Positions 45,101 through 56,247 are shown, counted from the first letter of the stretch. The stretch is 64,000 nt of DNA from Pseudopyrenochaeta lycopersici (GCA_003313425.1 NHZP01000006.1:1240001-1304000); one strand, 5' to 3'. Numbers and translations: made by a program. The notes: generated from the sequence alone by a model not told the origin.

Positions 45101-46981
45101 ATGAAAACCTTCAAAGCCTTTTTGAGGGCCGAGTCTGGGATCAGAGGAATCGAATATTACGATGCTCCGCCCCCAGCACCGGCACCGATAGTAGAGCCAC
45201 CGAATCCGCACCAGCTAGATCAGTCTAGTCTCCCACAAGACACGTCCGACGTTTCCATCCGAAGACAATCATTAAATGTACATGTGCCGCAAGTAACATC
45301 AGTCGAGGAAGATTATGACTACAGTCCTGGTGGCCGACCTATCCTGCGGAGAAAAGCTACACTACAGTCAAACGAAAACATACCGAGCCAACAACACTTC
45401 GATCCTTCAGGACCATCAACAACGGTCCCGACTCCAACAAGTTCTATTGATGATGACTTGAACAGGACACCAGTTCAGTCTCCGCCAGAAGAGCAATCCA
45501 AACCGATATACAAGGCGTACGTACCGCCTGCTGCGGTTCCTTCAAATGATCCCCCTCCGCTTGTTCATAAATCAACAATGTCATTCGGGAATGTGCCTTC
45601 GGTACTTTCAGGTTCAGGTCCAATCAATGACCATGACGAGATCTTCTTTGGTGCTCATAAACCAGAGGCTTCAAAGCCTGCAAGCAGACCTGCTAGTAGC
45701 GATAGTACAACGGCTGACATCCCGGTTCCTGCACCTCTAAGTTTCTCGACAAATCGACCGGCTTCAACTGCGCCACCAGTGAGAACAGCTCATGTCGATG
45801 CGCTGGCTGGTTTGCTTCCCGCTCAGATTGTTCCTGCTAGACCCAATCGTTTCGTTGAAGAGCTTCGGAATAATCTCGCAAGCATCAAACCGGATCCTAA
45901 TAATTTGGACGAATTGACAAAGGCCTGGGAGAAGGCTGCCTCGTTGACTCGCAGGAAAAATGACAATGCACGCCGTACCCGCCAAGAGGAGAACGAAGAG
46001 CATAACGATGATTTGTTCAACAATAACGAGATATCGTACGCCGAGATGAATCAACTTGAAGATGAGTATAAGCAGAAAGAGGGAGAGCTCAAAGCACAGG
46101 AAGATCGTGATGAGTACAAGAATTACGTGGAAACTGTCTTTGATCCTGTCTTTGACGCGACACAAGCTGATATCAAATCAATCACGGACTTGTACATCGA
46201 AGCAGAAAATCTACTCCAGAACTCAGTGGCTGGCGTAAAGGACTTGGAAGGGGGCGATGCGCCGGGCACGAAAGATTGCCTAGAACTCTTGAAGGACTTG
46301 CATATGCAGATTGAGTTGCGTCATGAGGCAGTCGTCCAAGCTGTAGCTGAGCGAGACAGGCGCTACAAGAAGACTGAAACTCAACCGTTATACGCGGCGG
46401 GTAACATCGCTAGGATGAAGAGCATGGAAAAGCATTTTGAAAGTGCGGAGAAGCAGGCCGCACTGCGAGCGAAGCGCGAAAAAGCTGAACGTGTAGGCGA
46501 GCTAGTCAAAATCGCCGAGGAGATTGTTGTTGGCGCAGTGGGCGTGGAGCAGGGCGAAATTGACCTCATAATTGCCGCGGTCAGAGACTTGGAGGACGGA
46601 AAAGGCGATGAGGAGTTGTTAAGTCGTGCACGCAGCACCCTCACATCTCTGAAGGCATCCTCCAAAACCCTACTTGGCATCTTCAACATTCTGGAAATCG
46701 AACTTAATGATTCTGTTCTGGATGCTGAGATTGCGCAAGTCAAGGCGGAAACCGCGGATGCGACACGCTTAAAGGAGCTAGAAGACGAGAAGGTGGCTGG
46801 TGCGAAGAAGATGACGGATGAGTATGAGCGACGAGTCTCAGTGCTAGATCAAGATGAAGCGGAGATCGACAAGCTTCTCCAAGCTAAGGGTGGCAAGGTA
46901 GAGTTGAGTGAGGAGCAAGAAAAGGATCGCAGGATGAAGATGGCACTTGAGGAGGCGAAGAGACGGAATGGAGAGCTATGA
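42149..46981 (+). CDS. Large Gln/Pro-rich protein with repeats and central plus C-terminal coiled coils
   Basis: Function not recognised. Three exons (42149-42257, 42316-42482, 42539-46981) give 1572 aa. The first about 480 residues are Q/P/G-rich with long polyglutamine and polyproline tracts, prion-like in composition. A motif GGPSDWEHFGIDDEIDDE follows at about 570. Four imperfect repeats then occur near 670-780 (QRFELGDAAVAPLK, QSFVMGDGAWAPPK, QSFVMDDGGWAAQ, TGFVMNEGGWNAQ). A central coiled coil of about 140 residues follows (KAELHTDIEKLKVEGETARA region). A conserved-looking segment lies around ADLIPDIDPWYAGSLERYIA. The C-terminal about 400 residues are helical and charged, starting at RFVEELRNNLASIKPDPNNL. 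The architecture suggests a scaffold or condensate protein, perhaps in endocytosis or cytoskeleton; this is inference only. Confidence 0.85.
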
Positions 46982-47286
46982 TCTGGTGGCAGGCATGTAT
47001 ATTTGCGAGGTGTACGGCTCATTTTTCACCAGTTGAATTTCAAGTTTGCGGATATCCATTTGTAATTTGTCCAGCGTCTACTGTTCAAAGGAAATTGCTA
47101 TAGCGTAATTGACTGTCTAGTATTGTCTTCCTGACTTTGTCAATATATCGTCGTCCTCACCAGGTATCTCCCCAACGAGTCGAGCAAACTTCAACTACTT
47201 CCTTCCCCGCTATCCCGCTCCTCTGTTGAGCTACAACACTTCATTGTACAGATACAAAGGCTTAGCAGACCGCCATGTCTCAAATC
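46982..47286. other. Intergenic between convergent Q/P-rich and dioxygenase genes
   Basis: This 305-bp tail-to-tail gap is AT-rich at first and holds both 3'UTRs. Nothing else was recognised. Confidence 0.4.
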
Positions 47287-48451
47287 TTAGTACCCAAAAC
47301 CCTTCTTCTGCTGAACACCCTGCTCGTCATCCAGATGCGTAGTCCGATCAATATCCAGCCGCTTCTGAAAATACTCGCCAACAACAAACTCGTCATAAGT
47401 CTCGCCCTCCTTCCTCAGATGCTGCACAACACTCACCTTTGCATCTTCATTCGGGCTAAAGAAAAAAGGCATACTATACCTCTCCTCGCCCCCCATATTC
47501 CGCACGCGGTGCACCGTGCTCTGCCACGTGCCCCCGGTGACCAGCTTCAAGAAATCAGCAATATTGACGACAAATGCGTCGGGCTCCGGGTGCACGGGGA
47601 CCCAGATGCCGTTTGCGTTGAGGACTTGGAGGGCTGGGTACGCAGTCTTGGATTGGCAGACTAGAGTGAACCAGCAGAAATCTGTGTGTGCGCCGATGCC
47701 GACGTCGCGCTCGAATTCCTGGGGTGGGTAGTGCACTGCGCGCACGTTGGTCATGGGGTGGGTGGTTATGGCGTCGAAGTAGGTCTCTGGGAGGTCGAGG
47801 GCGAGGGCGAAGATGTGCAGCATGCGTTTGCTGAAGGCTTCCATGGCGGTGTAGTAGCGGTAGATTGCTGGGCGCCAGAAGAGGGCCGAGGGGTGAGTGG
47901 GCCATTGGTTTCTTGGAGTTGAGGTTGAAGGGGTGATGGGACGGTGTTGTTCTGGGTCTGTAGCGTCTTCACCCATTAAGAAGCCTTCTTTGAGATCTAA
48001 CGAGCTTCTGAGTATTTGGTTTATATTGAAACGACAAATGGCATAAAATTGGCTTACCACCCCGAGTACTTGGATCCAACTTGCCCTCGAGAAAAGCTTC
48101 GTATCCCCTGAACTTCTCCGTCTTCTGATTATGCGTCTCCATCTTTACCTCTGTAGGGAGTGCAAAGTACCTTTTCAATGCGTCGAATGTCTCTCCCAAC
48201 ATGACTTGATCCACACCGTGATTGACTGCATAAAAGAAGCCTACATCTCGGCATGCGGCTCCAACCTCCTGTGCCAGCTCCTTTCGATCTTCAAGCTTAT
48301 CAGAATAGATCCGTCGAAAGTCAATTTTGGGGAGCTCATTGAATGTTGCAGTGGCTGCTTCGCCCGTCAAGACACGCCGGCGGCCTGGGATCCCGCCATC
48401 ATGATAGTGGACCCAAGTGTCTGGTTCTGTGAGTACTTCGATAGCAGACAT
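47287..48451 (-). CDS. 2-oxoglutarate/Fe(II)-dependent dioxygenase, isopenicillin-N-synthase-like
   Basis: Probable Fe(II)/2-oxoglutarate oxygenase; substrate unknown. Two exons (48451-48058, 47996-47287; intron 61 nt) give 367 aa. The N-terminal DIOX_N domain contains LPKIDFRRIYSDK, then GAACRDVGFFYAVNHGVD and GYEAFLEGKLDPSTRG. The jelly-roll core shows the iron triad H233-x-D235 (GIGAHTDFCWFTLVCQS) and about H293 (WQSTVHRVRN). The 2-oxoglutarate-binding R-x-S follows at about residue 302 (RYSMPFFFSP). A segment NVRAVHYPPQE before the triad is family-typical. No secondary-metabolite genes adjoin it. An upstream extension of the frame to about 48541 exists, but the ATG at 48451 is the likely start. 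Confidence 0.88.
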
Positions 48452-49863
48452 AGCGTTTCGGCTATCTTTCTGCCTCCTCAGGTGAGCAATACTGAAAGTT
48501 TGATAATAGTAACAATGACGACAGTTAAAACGTGACAGCAAAGTATTCAGCGGTTTCCTACAGCGGGTACGGGAGCGTGCCGCAACCTTAATATTCCTTG
48601 TCTAAAGTTCAGCCGTCTTTTACTTCTAAAACTTTCGACCTAATCGCTTGTCCGCTACTGCTATCTCTTCCAAACCAATGAGGTCAGTCCACGTCGTGTG
48701 ACTGGGCGTACATCGCTTGGAAGGCGGAGCCATTTTATGTGGAGAATAAGACAATCCCTGGGGTTCGGAAGAAGGCGCAAGAAGGCAGGTTTGCCGCTAC
48801 TCGTAAGGATGCACGGCGGACTTGGTATCAGAAGGACGCCGTATGTGGACACCGTCGGTCTACACAAATGGAAGGATCTGCATGGGAAGTGCTCGTGTAT
48901 CCCTTCAGGCTTTTGTAGGTAGGTGCAGTTCGGTATCGCTGGGATCTGGCGTATAAACACTGTGACAGCTTACATATCCCTACGTCATGACTCTTTCCAT
49001 GTACTGAAGTGTAGCATTGAAATTGATTTTGACCGATGACTTTTTCCTTTGGGAAAACTGACAAACGGCTTACTCTGCCGGAATACGGAGAAGAGCGCTG
49101 GTTGATATCTACGAGGTCGTTACCGCTTGCTTATTTCTGCTTGCAGACGGACGTGCAGGAAGATGCAGGAGTGAAGATTTCGGCAATGTCAGGACCAATT
49201 TATTCGGTACATGTTTTGGGTATCGTCTTGGCTTATCAGCAGTAGGGGGACAACAGTGCCTTTGGTTTGGTCGCCCTCTTCTGCATGTGTATGGCCCTGC
49301 CCCACTATTGAGCGTCAATGTACGAGGACCCCGCATTTCGCTTACGGGCTATGGGAGAGCCCGCTCTACTGGTTTATAGGTGCAATGATCTGCGAAGGAA
49401 TAGGAACATGTGGAACGCAAGTTCATGCAGCCCGTGGAGCAGTTAGTCGTACGCAAATTAACGCAGGGGGAGGGCTTCCAATGTCGAGGATGAGCAGTTA
49501 GGCCGACGCTTGTAGCATACACTGTTGACGATTTCGATTGTGACTACTACATATACTCAAGGAATGATATAACAAAGGCGATGAGAAAGGTAATCGTATT
49601 AATTGTTGTTTAAACCATATCCTTCTGTGAGCGAAAGCTCCTTGAATTATACGAAGGTATGTCGTGTGCAGAAATTCCACCAACTCCTTCGTCCACTTGT
49701 TACTAAACTTCCAGTTCCTGGGGGATATCATGAAACGACCAAAGAAATCTCCAAATCCCATTATCTTTTCCCATTCCAACCTTGACAGACCCTATAAAGC
49801 CTAGCACATCCGACCCATGCGTAGTGAACGGGGTAATCCGTGCCCCCGCAGCTGCTCCAGGGC
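48452..49863. other. Non-coding stretch between dioxygenase and DUF3602 genes
   Basis: About 1.4 kb. Open frames of 60-99 codons on both strands (48661-48960, 49211-49501, 49498-49779) have no supporting features. No RNA gene or transposon trace was recognised. Confidence 0.4.
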
Positions 49864-50418
49864 CTATTTCTTGCCCAGCTTGTTGAGCAAGTCCTTGCCC
49901 TTTGCAATTAGACCCTTTCCAGCGCCGTTCTCGTCGCGCTTGGCCTCTGCACTCTTTCGTTGAGCAGATTGGCCATCGGAGCCGATAACATTCGCCGCTC
50001 CACCTCGTCCGTAATGTTTGGGGCCGGCGGGCTCTGGCTGTGGAGCGCCTTCGACGTCTTGTGCAGCGCGAGCAACCTCGGGGTGCTGGGGATCATTGCG
50101 TGCCATGTTACCTGTGCCACCCCTGCCGGTGGTGTAGGTGTCTGACTTCAGGGTAGGGGTGACGAGGTCGTCAGCCTTGGTGAGACTGGAAGGATCTTCC
50201 TTTACAATGTTGCCTTGGAAAAGTTAGACAGCTGTCAAGTTTGATATTTCCGCGTCTTGCGCAAAGAAGCGCAACGAAATTAAGAGCGACCTCTTGCTCG
50301 CTGCTGGCGCATCCACGGCCATAGATCACGGCTACTGAGGTGCGCATGGAATTGAGAAATAAGAGGAGATCTCACCTGCTCCACCACGGCCATGGGAAGC
50401 CACACGTTCGGTAGTCAT
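49864..50418 (-). CDS. DUF3602 (PAR32-like) protein with three GRGG motifs
   Basis: Function uncertain; the yeast relative Par32 is phosphorylated after TOR inhibition and affects ammonium transport. Two exons (50418-50376, 50213-49864; intron 162 nt) give 130 aa. Three copies of the family motif are visible: SHGRGGAGN (created by the splice), TTGRGGTGN and HYGRGGAAN. They are separated by Ser/Thr/Pro/Asp-rich, disordered linkers with potential phosphosites (KEDPSSLTKADDLVTPTLKS). The C-terminus is lysine-rich (GKGLIAKGKDLLNKLGKK) and amphipathic. The intron is longer than most here, so a further small exon inside it cannot be excluded. Confidence 0.82.
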
Positions 50419-51643
50419 TTCGCTAGAGGATTTGTGTAGAAACGGGGCTGTAGAGCTACAAGTGCCGCAGTATGTGTTCAATAGAGGCTGGTTGACGAAA
50501 GCGGTCGCGGGGCAAAGAAGTGTTTGTTTAGCGAGTCGCAAAGGTGAGAGCAAGCTGGACAAAGACTCGAGAGATGACGCGATCGTCAGACAACAGCACC
50601 TCTTATATTGGATGCGCTCTTGGCTTTCTCTGCGAGCAGCAAGCCAGGCGCAATGACAAGACTTTTCAAGGACAGCGTGCCGTGTCCACCAGAGTGAATC
50701 ATCTTTTTCTGAGCGCCAGCGTGATCAACAAGAGTCGCCTATTCGCGTCTGGGCACAACGCGCCGGCGGTGTCGCTTCTGGTTGAGCTAGACGGGCTCGT
50801 TGCCCCGATCGCCCTTGGAAATGGCCATCTTGTGCGCGTGCCTTACTCTGCTTTGGGATTCAATTAGTCAATTGAGAGGCCTGCGGCGGGGTGCCTTTTG
50901 GAAACGAGGGCACGGCCAGAATACGTCATTATCGGGAAACTTTGTGGAGAACGACAGTCGTTTGTTAGGGGGTTTGAACCAGAAAGCTCCGGCGATGCTC
51001 TCCCGGTGTTTTAAGAAGGAGTTTCTAATGCGACAAAGCTGACATGATATATCATTCTCACACTGCGATTGAAGAAGCAAACATGTGTGTAATGCGATTA
51101 TGGATGCCAAGGCTGATCTTAGGCGGCAGCGTGGGGCAGCTAGAGATACGCAAAATGACCCTCCGCATCAACATCACCAATTCAGATCTATTCAATATGA
51201 GCAGCCTCTAGTCTCCAAGACTCCTTTGTTAGTTTCTTATGCTTTGAAACCGTCTCTAATGTCTGTCCGCATTTCGATTTGATGGACCGGATATATGAGT
51301 ACTCGGCTAGCGCCTTGTAGCATTCTTTATTGTTCTATCCCCTCCGTTCCTCTATATCGCAACAGTGTGTCCAGAATGTCTCATTCTTCATATATTACAA
51401 CAAGTTAGCCACCCATCCAACGCCGTACCAATCTATTTGGCTGGTGACAATTGTCAAAAACATAGCATCCAATGCCCTAAGGTTGCCCGAGCTTCTAAGA
51501 TTGAGCCTTCGCCGATTCCACCAGCGGGAATCGGCTTCCAAAATGCATAACATGATACAGCCATCCTATAGTGTACATTGATATCATGTCCCAAAACACC
51601 TAACATGCCAAAGAAAAATGCAGAACGCTATTGCAAGAATAGC
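50419..51643. other. Intergenic, no gene recognised
   Basis: About 1.2 kb upstream of the DUF3602 gene and downstream of the small minus-strand gene ending near 51644. Open frames (50432-51042) lack features. Confidence 0.35.
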
Positions 51644-52041
51644 TCAGGGAAAGGACGCTGAACCGTTGGAGAGGAAGAGATGATAGCAATGCGCGTTACG
51701 AATCCGAAACCCCAGCATACCTGAGTTAAGGAAACCCCAACTCAAGTATGTTCGACCTAAGGCATCCCGAGAATTGAGTAGGAAGCCGTTGATCACTCCA
51801 ATTGCAATCATTGGAGGAATTGCTGCAGATGGTTAGCTTGAAGCATCTGGCTACCTCAAGCAAATAACTCACTTTGATGATTGTGTAAGGACTATTACCC
51901 ACCATCACGGGGCTGGGGCCCGTTTTGGGACATGGATAGCATGCTGAAAGAAGCTGATGTTGCGCCTGGGTTTGGTGCACCGCCGTCTCGAGGGCCTCCA
52001 CGGTAAAGGCAGAGGTCGACGATAGGAACAGAGACTCGCAT
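51644..52041 (-). CDS. Small spliced gene, 84-105 aa, one hydrophobic segment
   Basis: Not recognised. An ATG at 52041 opens exon 1 (to 51903). A GTGGGT donor and a TGCAG acceptor bound an 80-nt intron (51902-51823) with a textbook CTAAC branch point 11 nt before its end. Exon 2 (51822-51721) reads AIPPMIAIGVINGFLLNSRD and then ALGRTYLSWGFLNS, a plausible membrane segment. A possible second intron (51720-51658, 63 nt, GTATGC donor) is a multiple of three and open, so splicing gives 84 aa and read-through gives 105 aa, both ending at 51644. The N-terminal half is Gly/Ser/Pro-rich (YRGGPRDGGAPNPGATS). Splice quality supports a real gene; homology is unknown to me. Confidence 0.5.
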
Positions 52042-53143
52042 TGTGGTAGTGTGGTGGTGTGGTGATGATTTAAGTTAAATACTTTCTTTTACGGTATCTT
52101 GATCGTTGAGAGTGGCTGTGAGCTGTAATGCTTGTGGGTTGATACAGAGGCAGACTCGAGTGGCTTTTTGTATGCAGATGTAGTGGATGAAGTTTCAAAT
52201 TGGAGGCGCTCGAGTATATAAGTCTTTCTATATCCCCGAGCCTGTAGTGGGCGCCACCTTTAATAATGAACTAAGGTGAAAGGATTCAAGTGGTAGGAAT
52301 AGGCAATGTCTGCCTTTTTTTTAGGCGGTGACTGTAGAGAGTCGTGATTAATCCGCTCCGGTGTTATGGCCAGCACCAGGCGAAAGAAACTGCGCCACTA
52401 CATAGCAGAGATAGGTTTAGATTGCTGGCTGAGGTATGATAAACAAGGCGACAACCAGGCTACAACACCTCTAAGCGTGCTAGGAAAGGGTCGAAGGATC
52501 CTGGCCGAATTGGTGGTGACTCTTTTAGTCCACCGCCGTCGAAGTCATTTGGCAAGGCAAAGCCACTGACCTGAAGCCGATTTACGAGCCAGGGCATCAT
52601 TCTCAGGCAGAAGCGCGGTCGTTGGGGGCTCTAAGTGGAAAACGAAAGTTCGTTGCCTAACTTGGCGTTGGTGAGTATTGCACAGCCGCTTCAAGCAACT
52701 AGCCACAATGATCTGCGCCCACGGCAGACTTGTAAGGCGTCCCCTAAGGCATGTTTTGTCACAGCTTTGTCGATAAGTACCAGCCCCAGGTCCTTCAAAC
52801 TGCGGGTTTGGTTTCGATGACTCTTGCTCAGCAGCCTTGCTCACCGGACCAACACAGCCTGCGGTAAGTATTGACCGACGTGCTGTTGCTGGTCGTTGAA
52901 CACCATGCTGCGCCCCAAGGTTCGCGCCTTGCCGACTGTCCAATCAGCAAGCGCGCATGGTACCGCGAAATCGATACCGACCGGCGAACACAATCTATAT
53001 CGGTGGCATGCAGTTTGCGGGATTGCTTCATGTCGTGGTGAAAGAAGCGGTGGTGGTGGTTCCCGAGACAAAACGTATGATGGGCGGCGTCGAGCGAAAG
53101 CAAGGGTGATGGGTGAGTGGTACATTGGAGGCGCAGCATGTGC
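52042..53143. other. Intergenic with TATA-like element on the plus strand
   Basis: At 52209-52222 (+) a CTCGAG hexamer abuts TATATAAG, a strong TATA box. A 67-codon frame starting with ATG at 52366 lies downstream (basic, MASTRRKKLRHYIAEIG) but has no further support. The rest holds overlapping open frames with no recognisable features. Confidence 0.35.
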
Positions 53144-53291
53144 TTAGTTTTCCGAATTGGGCTGAGGCTTTCCTGTTGCACCATGTTAGACGCGAACATC
53201 GTCACGTTTGACCTTGGCTAGACTTACTGCCCCCATCTCTCGGATCAGTATACTTGGGGTCCTTTGGCTTGTAGCACATGGTACGTCCCAT
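53144..53291 (-). CDS. Spliced microprotein gene, 30 aa
   Basis: Not recognised. An ATG at 53291 opens exon 1 (to 53228), which reads MGRTMCYKPKDPKYTDPRDG and one more glycine. A GTAAGT donor and a CAACAG acceptor bound a 55-nt intron (53227-53173) with a perfect TCTAAC branch point. Exon 2 (53172-53144) adds RKPQPNSEN and a stop. The 30-aa product is hydrophilic, rich in K, P and D, with one cysteine. The frame is exact across the junction. A TATA-like CTATATAG lies 185 bp upstream. Caveat: so short a frame could be an upstream ORF or the tail of a larger unrecognised transcript. Confidence 0.4.
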
Positions 53292-53475
53292 GATGCCGGA
53301 AATAAGCTGGAATAGAATTGAAGGGGCGGTGTTTGGAATGGGGTGCTGTTGAGCGGGAAGATGCGAAGCTGTGTTTGAGACTTGGAAAGTTTACAGACAC
53401 GGCGATGCAAGGCGGTGGTAGCAGCTGCAGTACTTTGAAATGGCAAGTCGAGAAAAAGGTGGTGTATTCATAATT

Positions 53476-53483
53476 CTATATAG
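53476..53483 (-). promoter_or_regulatory. TATA-like CTATATAG upstream of the microprotein gene
   Basis: A palindromic CTATATAG sits 185-192 bp before the ATG at 53291. It is compatible with a minus-strand promoter and a leader of about 150 nt. Orientation is not determined by the palindrome. Confidence 0.3.
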
Positions 53484-53491
53484 TCCTCACA

Positions 53492-55494
53492 GTTATCTGA
53501 GAATCCACCTTGTCCTTCAGACCTCACGGGGCACCAAGCGACGGGACGGGCCAGAAGGGCAACAGAAAGTACGTGGCCCTGTCAGGTACGTACTTACCTT
53601 CAGCACTGCTCACTTAGTGAAGCTTGAGAGAATTACTTCTCTCGGATGACTCTATGAGCGGTGGCTAAAAAGGGATGGAACAAGACAGAGGTGTGAGGCC
53701 CATATTTGGTGATGCAACATCCAATCGTTCGACTCGCCTTGTCAGCGGTGTCTCGAAAGGACGTCGGCGAGATCAGGGTCTGCACTTGATAACATAAGCT
53801 GTTGTGACATGTGACGAAAAAGTTGAAGGACTGGGGCCATTCATGGCAAGTGTGTTTGGTGCTTCATTTTCTCGTTGGCTCGGGTTTGTTGCGGTGCCAG
53901 CCGGCTTTAGCTGCCACACCAAAGCACCTACATCCACTTCCCATCAACCGCGGCTTCTAGCCGCCTTCTAGTTGCGCAGTCAAGAGCTCGTCATGGAAAC
54001 AGCGCGTTTCATGTGATCTAGCTGCCATGTGCTGGCCACAGACCGTGCTGGATGTTGCTCATCAACACGCTGTCACGTTAGAAGAAGCCACGCTGTGCAG
54101 GGCCGCTCTTTGACCCCACTCAGCACTGCATCATCATAGATGCAGGTACAAGCGCAGCCATTGCACCAGCATTCGTCTTTAGAATCTTCGTACAAGTCTG
54201 CCGACCAGCGGGTCACTGTTTCATCCATTTTTTGGTTGACACTTTCTTGTCGTGTTCAAGACAAGGAGGGCGTGTTTCTCCCTCACTTTTGCGCCCTCCA
54301 GCTGCGCCCCGGCGCCCTCGCCCAATTGGATCGGCACTGGTGGATGGTGAGAAGAAGGTCCCTTTGAGTCCATGTCAGAGCTGAAAGGAGCCGTGCGATT
54401 TGCCTACACCACGCTTTGAGCAAAGGACTGGCTGCAATTGTTTGCCTCCTGGAGGACTCTCCGTGATAAGGCAGAGAGGGCTGTCGGAGTCCTCCATAGT
54501 TAGCCATTTTCGATTTAATTGCGCAGCCCCTCGCTGCGCAAGCTCGATGCCGGATGAAGGCATTGTAAGATGACGTCTTGTTCGTTCAGAGCATTCAGCT
54601 CCAACTTCGATAATGCTGTGTTTACTCGCGATGCCTCTTGGCTGTTGATTGCGTCAAGGCGCCCGTACATTTGTAGACTTTCCTTCAAAGCCAAATGCCG
54701 ACAACTCGAATTAATGTAATATTCTAAAGTAAGAGCTCTGCTTTCTGAGCAATCAAGAGATATCACTGCGATATCTTTTCGAGGCAGTCATTACCTTGGA
54801 CGCCATCCAAAACCTGTCGGCGTTTCTTTTTGCAGCTATTGATCATGGACACGGCCCATCCACCGGTACTATAACGGCCCTAACCGTTGTTGAAATGCTG
54901 ATTCGGGATGATTGTGCAGATGGCTGCTGCAAATCTTCTCTAGTTGTTATCAATGCCTCCGACTACTTCTCGCTTTCCACGAGCATCCGATACCCCCGAC
55001 ACGACTGACTGCTTCACAACGGCTGTGGAGACAAAGAGATGTCAGGTGCTTATCTTGTCGGTGCATGCAGCTGGCTTCGCTCGAAACACGCGCCATGACC
55101 AAATCCGGTCAGCCACTAACCGGATTGGCTTTTCGAGGGCGCCCTCAGCAGTCCTGACCAGCTGTGTCTACAACAACTGCGGTGCTGCAGGCATATACGC
55201 TCCGATAAAGTGTCTGTAAAAGGCTCATTATATACTCGGTCGGTTTTACTCATGAGTCGTGGAGATCATCATTCCGCGCTCGAGCCGCAGGCCAGTCGCA
55301 GGAGTGTCGCCGAGCACTGCACTGGTAGAATAATATAGCCAATTAGCCAATAAAGGATGCAGATCCGTATGGATTTGCTAGCCCCTCGCGCCTCCCGAAC
55401 CCCAGCTTTTGACCGTCCTGGCGGCGCACCTGGCTGTCTCGGTCGCTTTAAGAATTGAGGGTTCCCCCATCGTTTTCCGTCGACTGACAATCCC
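53492..55494. other. Non-coding stretch upstream of the CFEM gene
   Basis: About 2 kb with scattered open frames (54140-54367, 54515-54766, 54796-55219) that show no protein features or splice logic. A long upstream region is consistent with a regulated secreted-protein gene. No repeats or RNA genes were recognised. Confidence 0.4.
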
Positions 55495-55502
55495 TTATAT
55501 AC
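55495..55502 (+). promoter_or_regulatory. TATA box of the CFEM gene
   Basis: TTATATAC lies 48-55 nt before the ATG and is followed by a CT-rich leader, a standard strong fungal core promoter. Confidence 0.6.
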
Positions 55503-55549
55503 ATCTCTTTCCGTCGCTCCTTCGTTTACTGTCTAACATACCTTTCAAC

Positions 55550-56168
55550 ATGCGATCCTCCATCATCGCCGCGGTTGCTGCGTTCAGCTCCACTGTTTTG
55601 GCCCAGGGTCTGATCGACCAGATCCCCAAGTGTGCTGTGAGTAACAATGAAAGCCGCTGAAGGATGACAGCTGAGCGCTCCGTAGCAAACGTGTTTCGGC
55701 AACAACCTAGGCACTTGCGGCCCCCTCGATATTGGCTGTATCTGCGGAAATAAGTCGGTTATCAACACGGTATCTTGCTGTGTCTTTGCAACCTGCAACC
55801 AGGCCGAAATCCAAAGTACGTGCAGTCATGTTTTTCCTTGATCTCCGGGCTAATAGGGTAATGCAGCTACCATCGACTTTGCTGTCAACCTCTGCAGACT
55901 GAACAACATTGAGGTTAGCACTACGCCTGACTGCCCAGCCAACGGTAACGCGTCAAGCAATTCGACTTCTTCGACTGCTTCGGGCGCGTCTGCTTCGTCT
56001 GCTTCGGCCGCTTCGTCTGCCTCTCGGACTGCTTCAGTTACAAGCCTCACCGGCAGCAGCCAATCTCCTTCACCTGCTCAAGCTAGTAGTACCGGTGCGG
56101 CCGCCGCTTTCCAGCCTGCTGGTCTCAGTCTTGGTATGGCCATGGCTGGATTGGCTGCCTTCTTGTAG
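55550..56168 (+). CDS. CFEM-domain, GPI-anchored cell-surface protein
   Basis: Extracellular cysteine-rich protein; CFEM proteins act in haem/iron capture, adhesion or host interaction. Three exons (55550-55636, 55686-55815, 55867-56168) give 172 aa. A signal peptide covers residues 1-18 (cleavage after VLA). The CFEM domain spans about 19-90, with the cysteine ladder IPKCAQTC, LGTC, LDIGCICGN, SCC, ATC and VNLC. The aspartate in LDIGCIC matches the haem-coordinating position of Candida Csa2/Rbt5. An S/T/A-rich stalk of about 50 residues follows. The final hydrophobic segment (FQPAGLSLGMAMAGLAAFL) is a GPI-attachment tail. Two extra cysteines beyond the canonical eight are present. Confidence 0.9.
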
Positions 56169-56241
56169 AGGGCCGATAATGGTGCTAGGGATGTTGAAGT
56201 TTGACAGTGAATTGGCTATATTCTGGACACTGTAGTTTAAT

Positions 56242-56247
56242 AATAAA
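56242..56247 (+). terminator. Probable polyadenylation signal AATAAA for the CFEM gene
   Basis: AATAAA occurs 74 nt after the stop codon in an AT-rich context. Confidence 0.45.
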
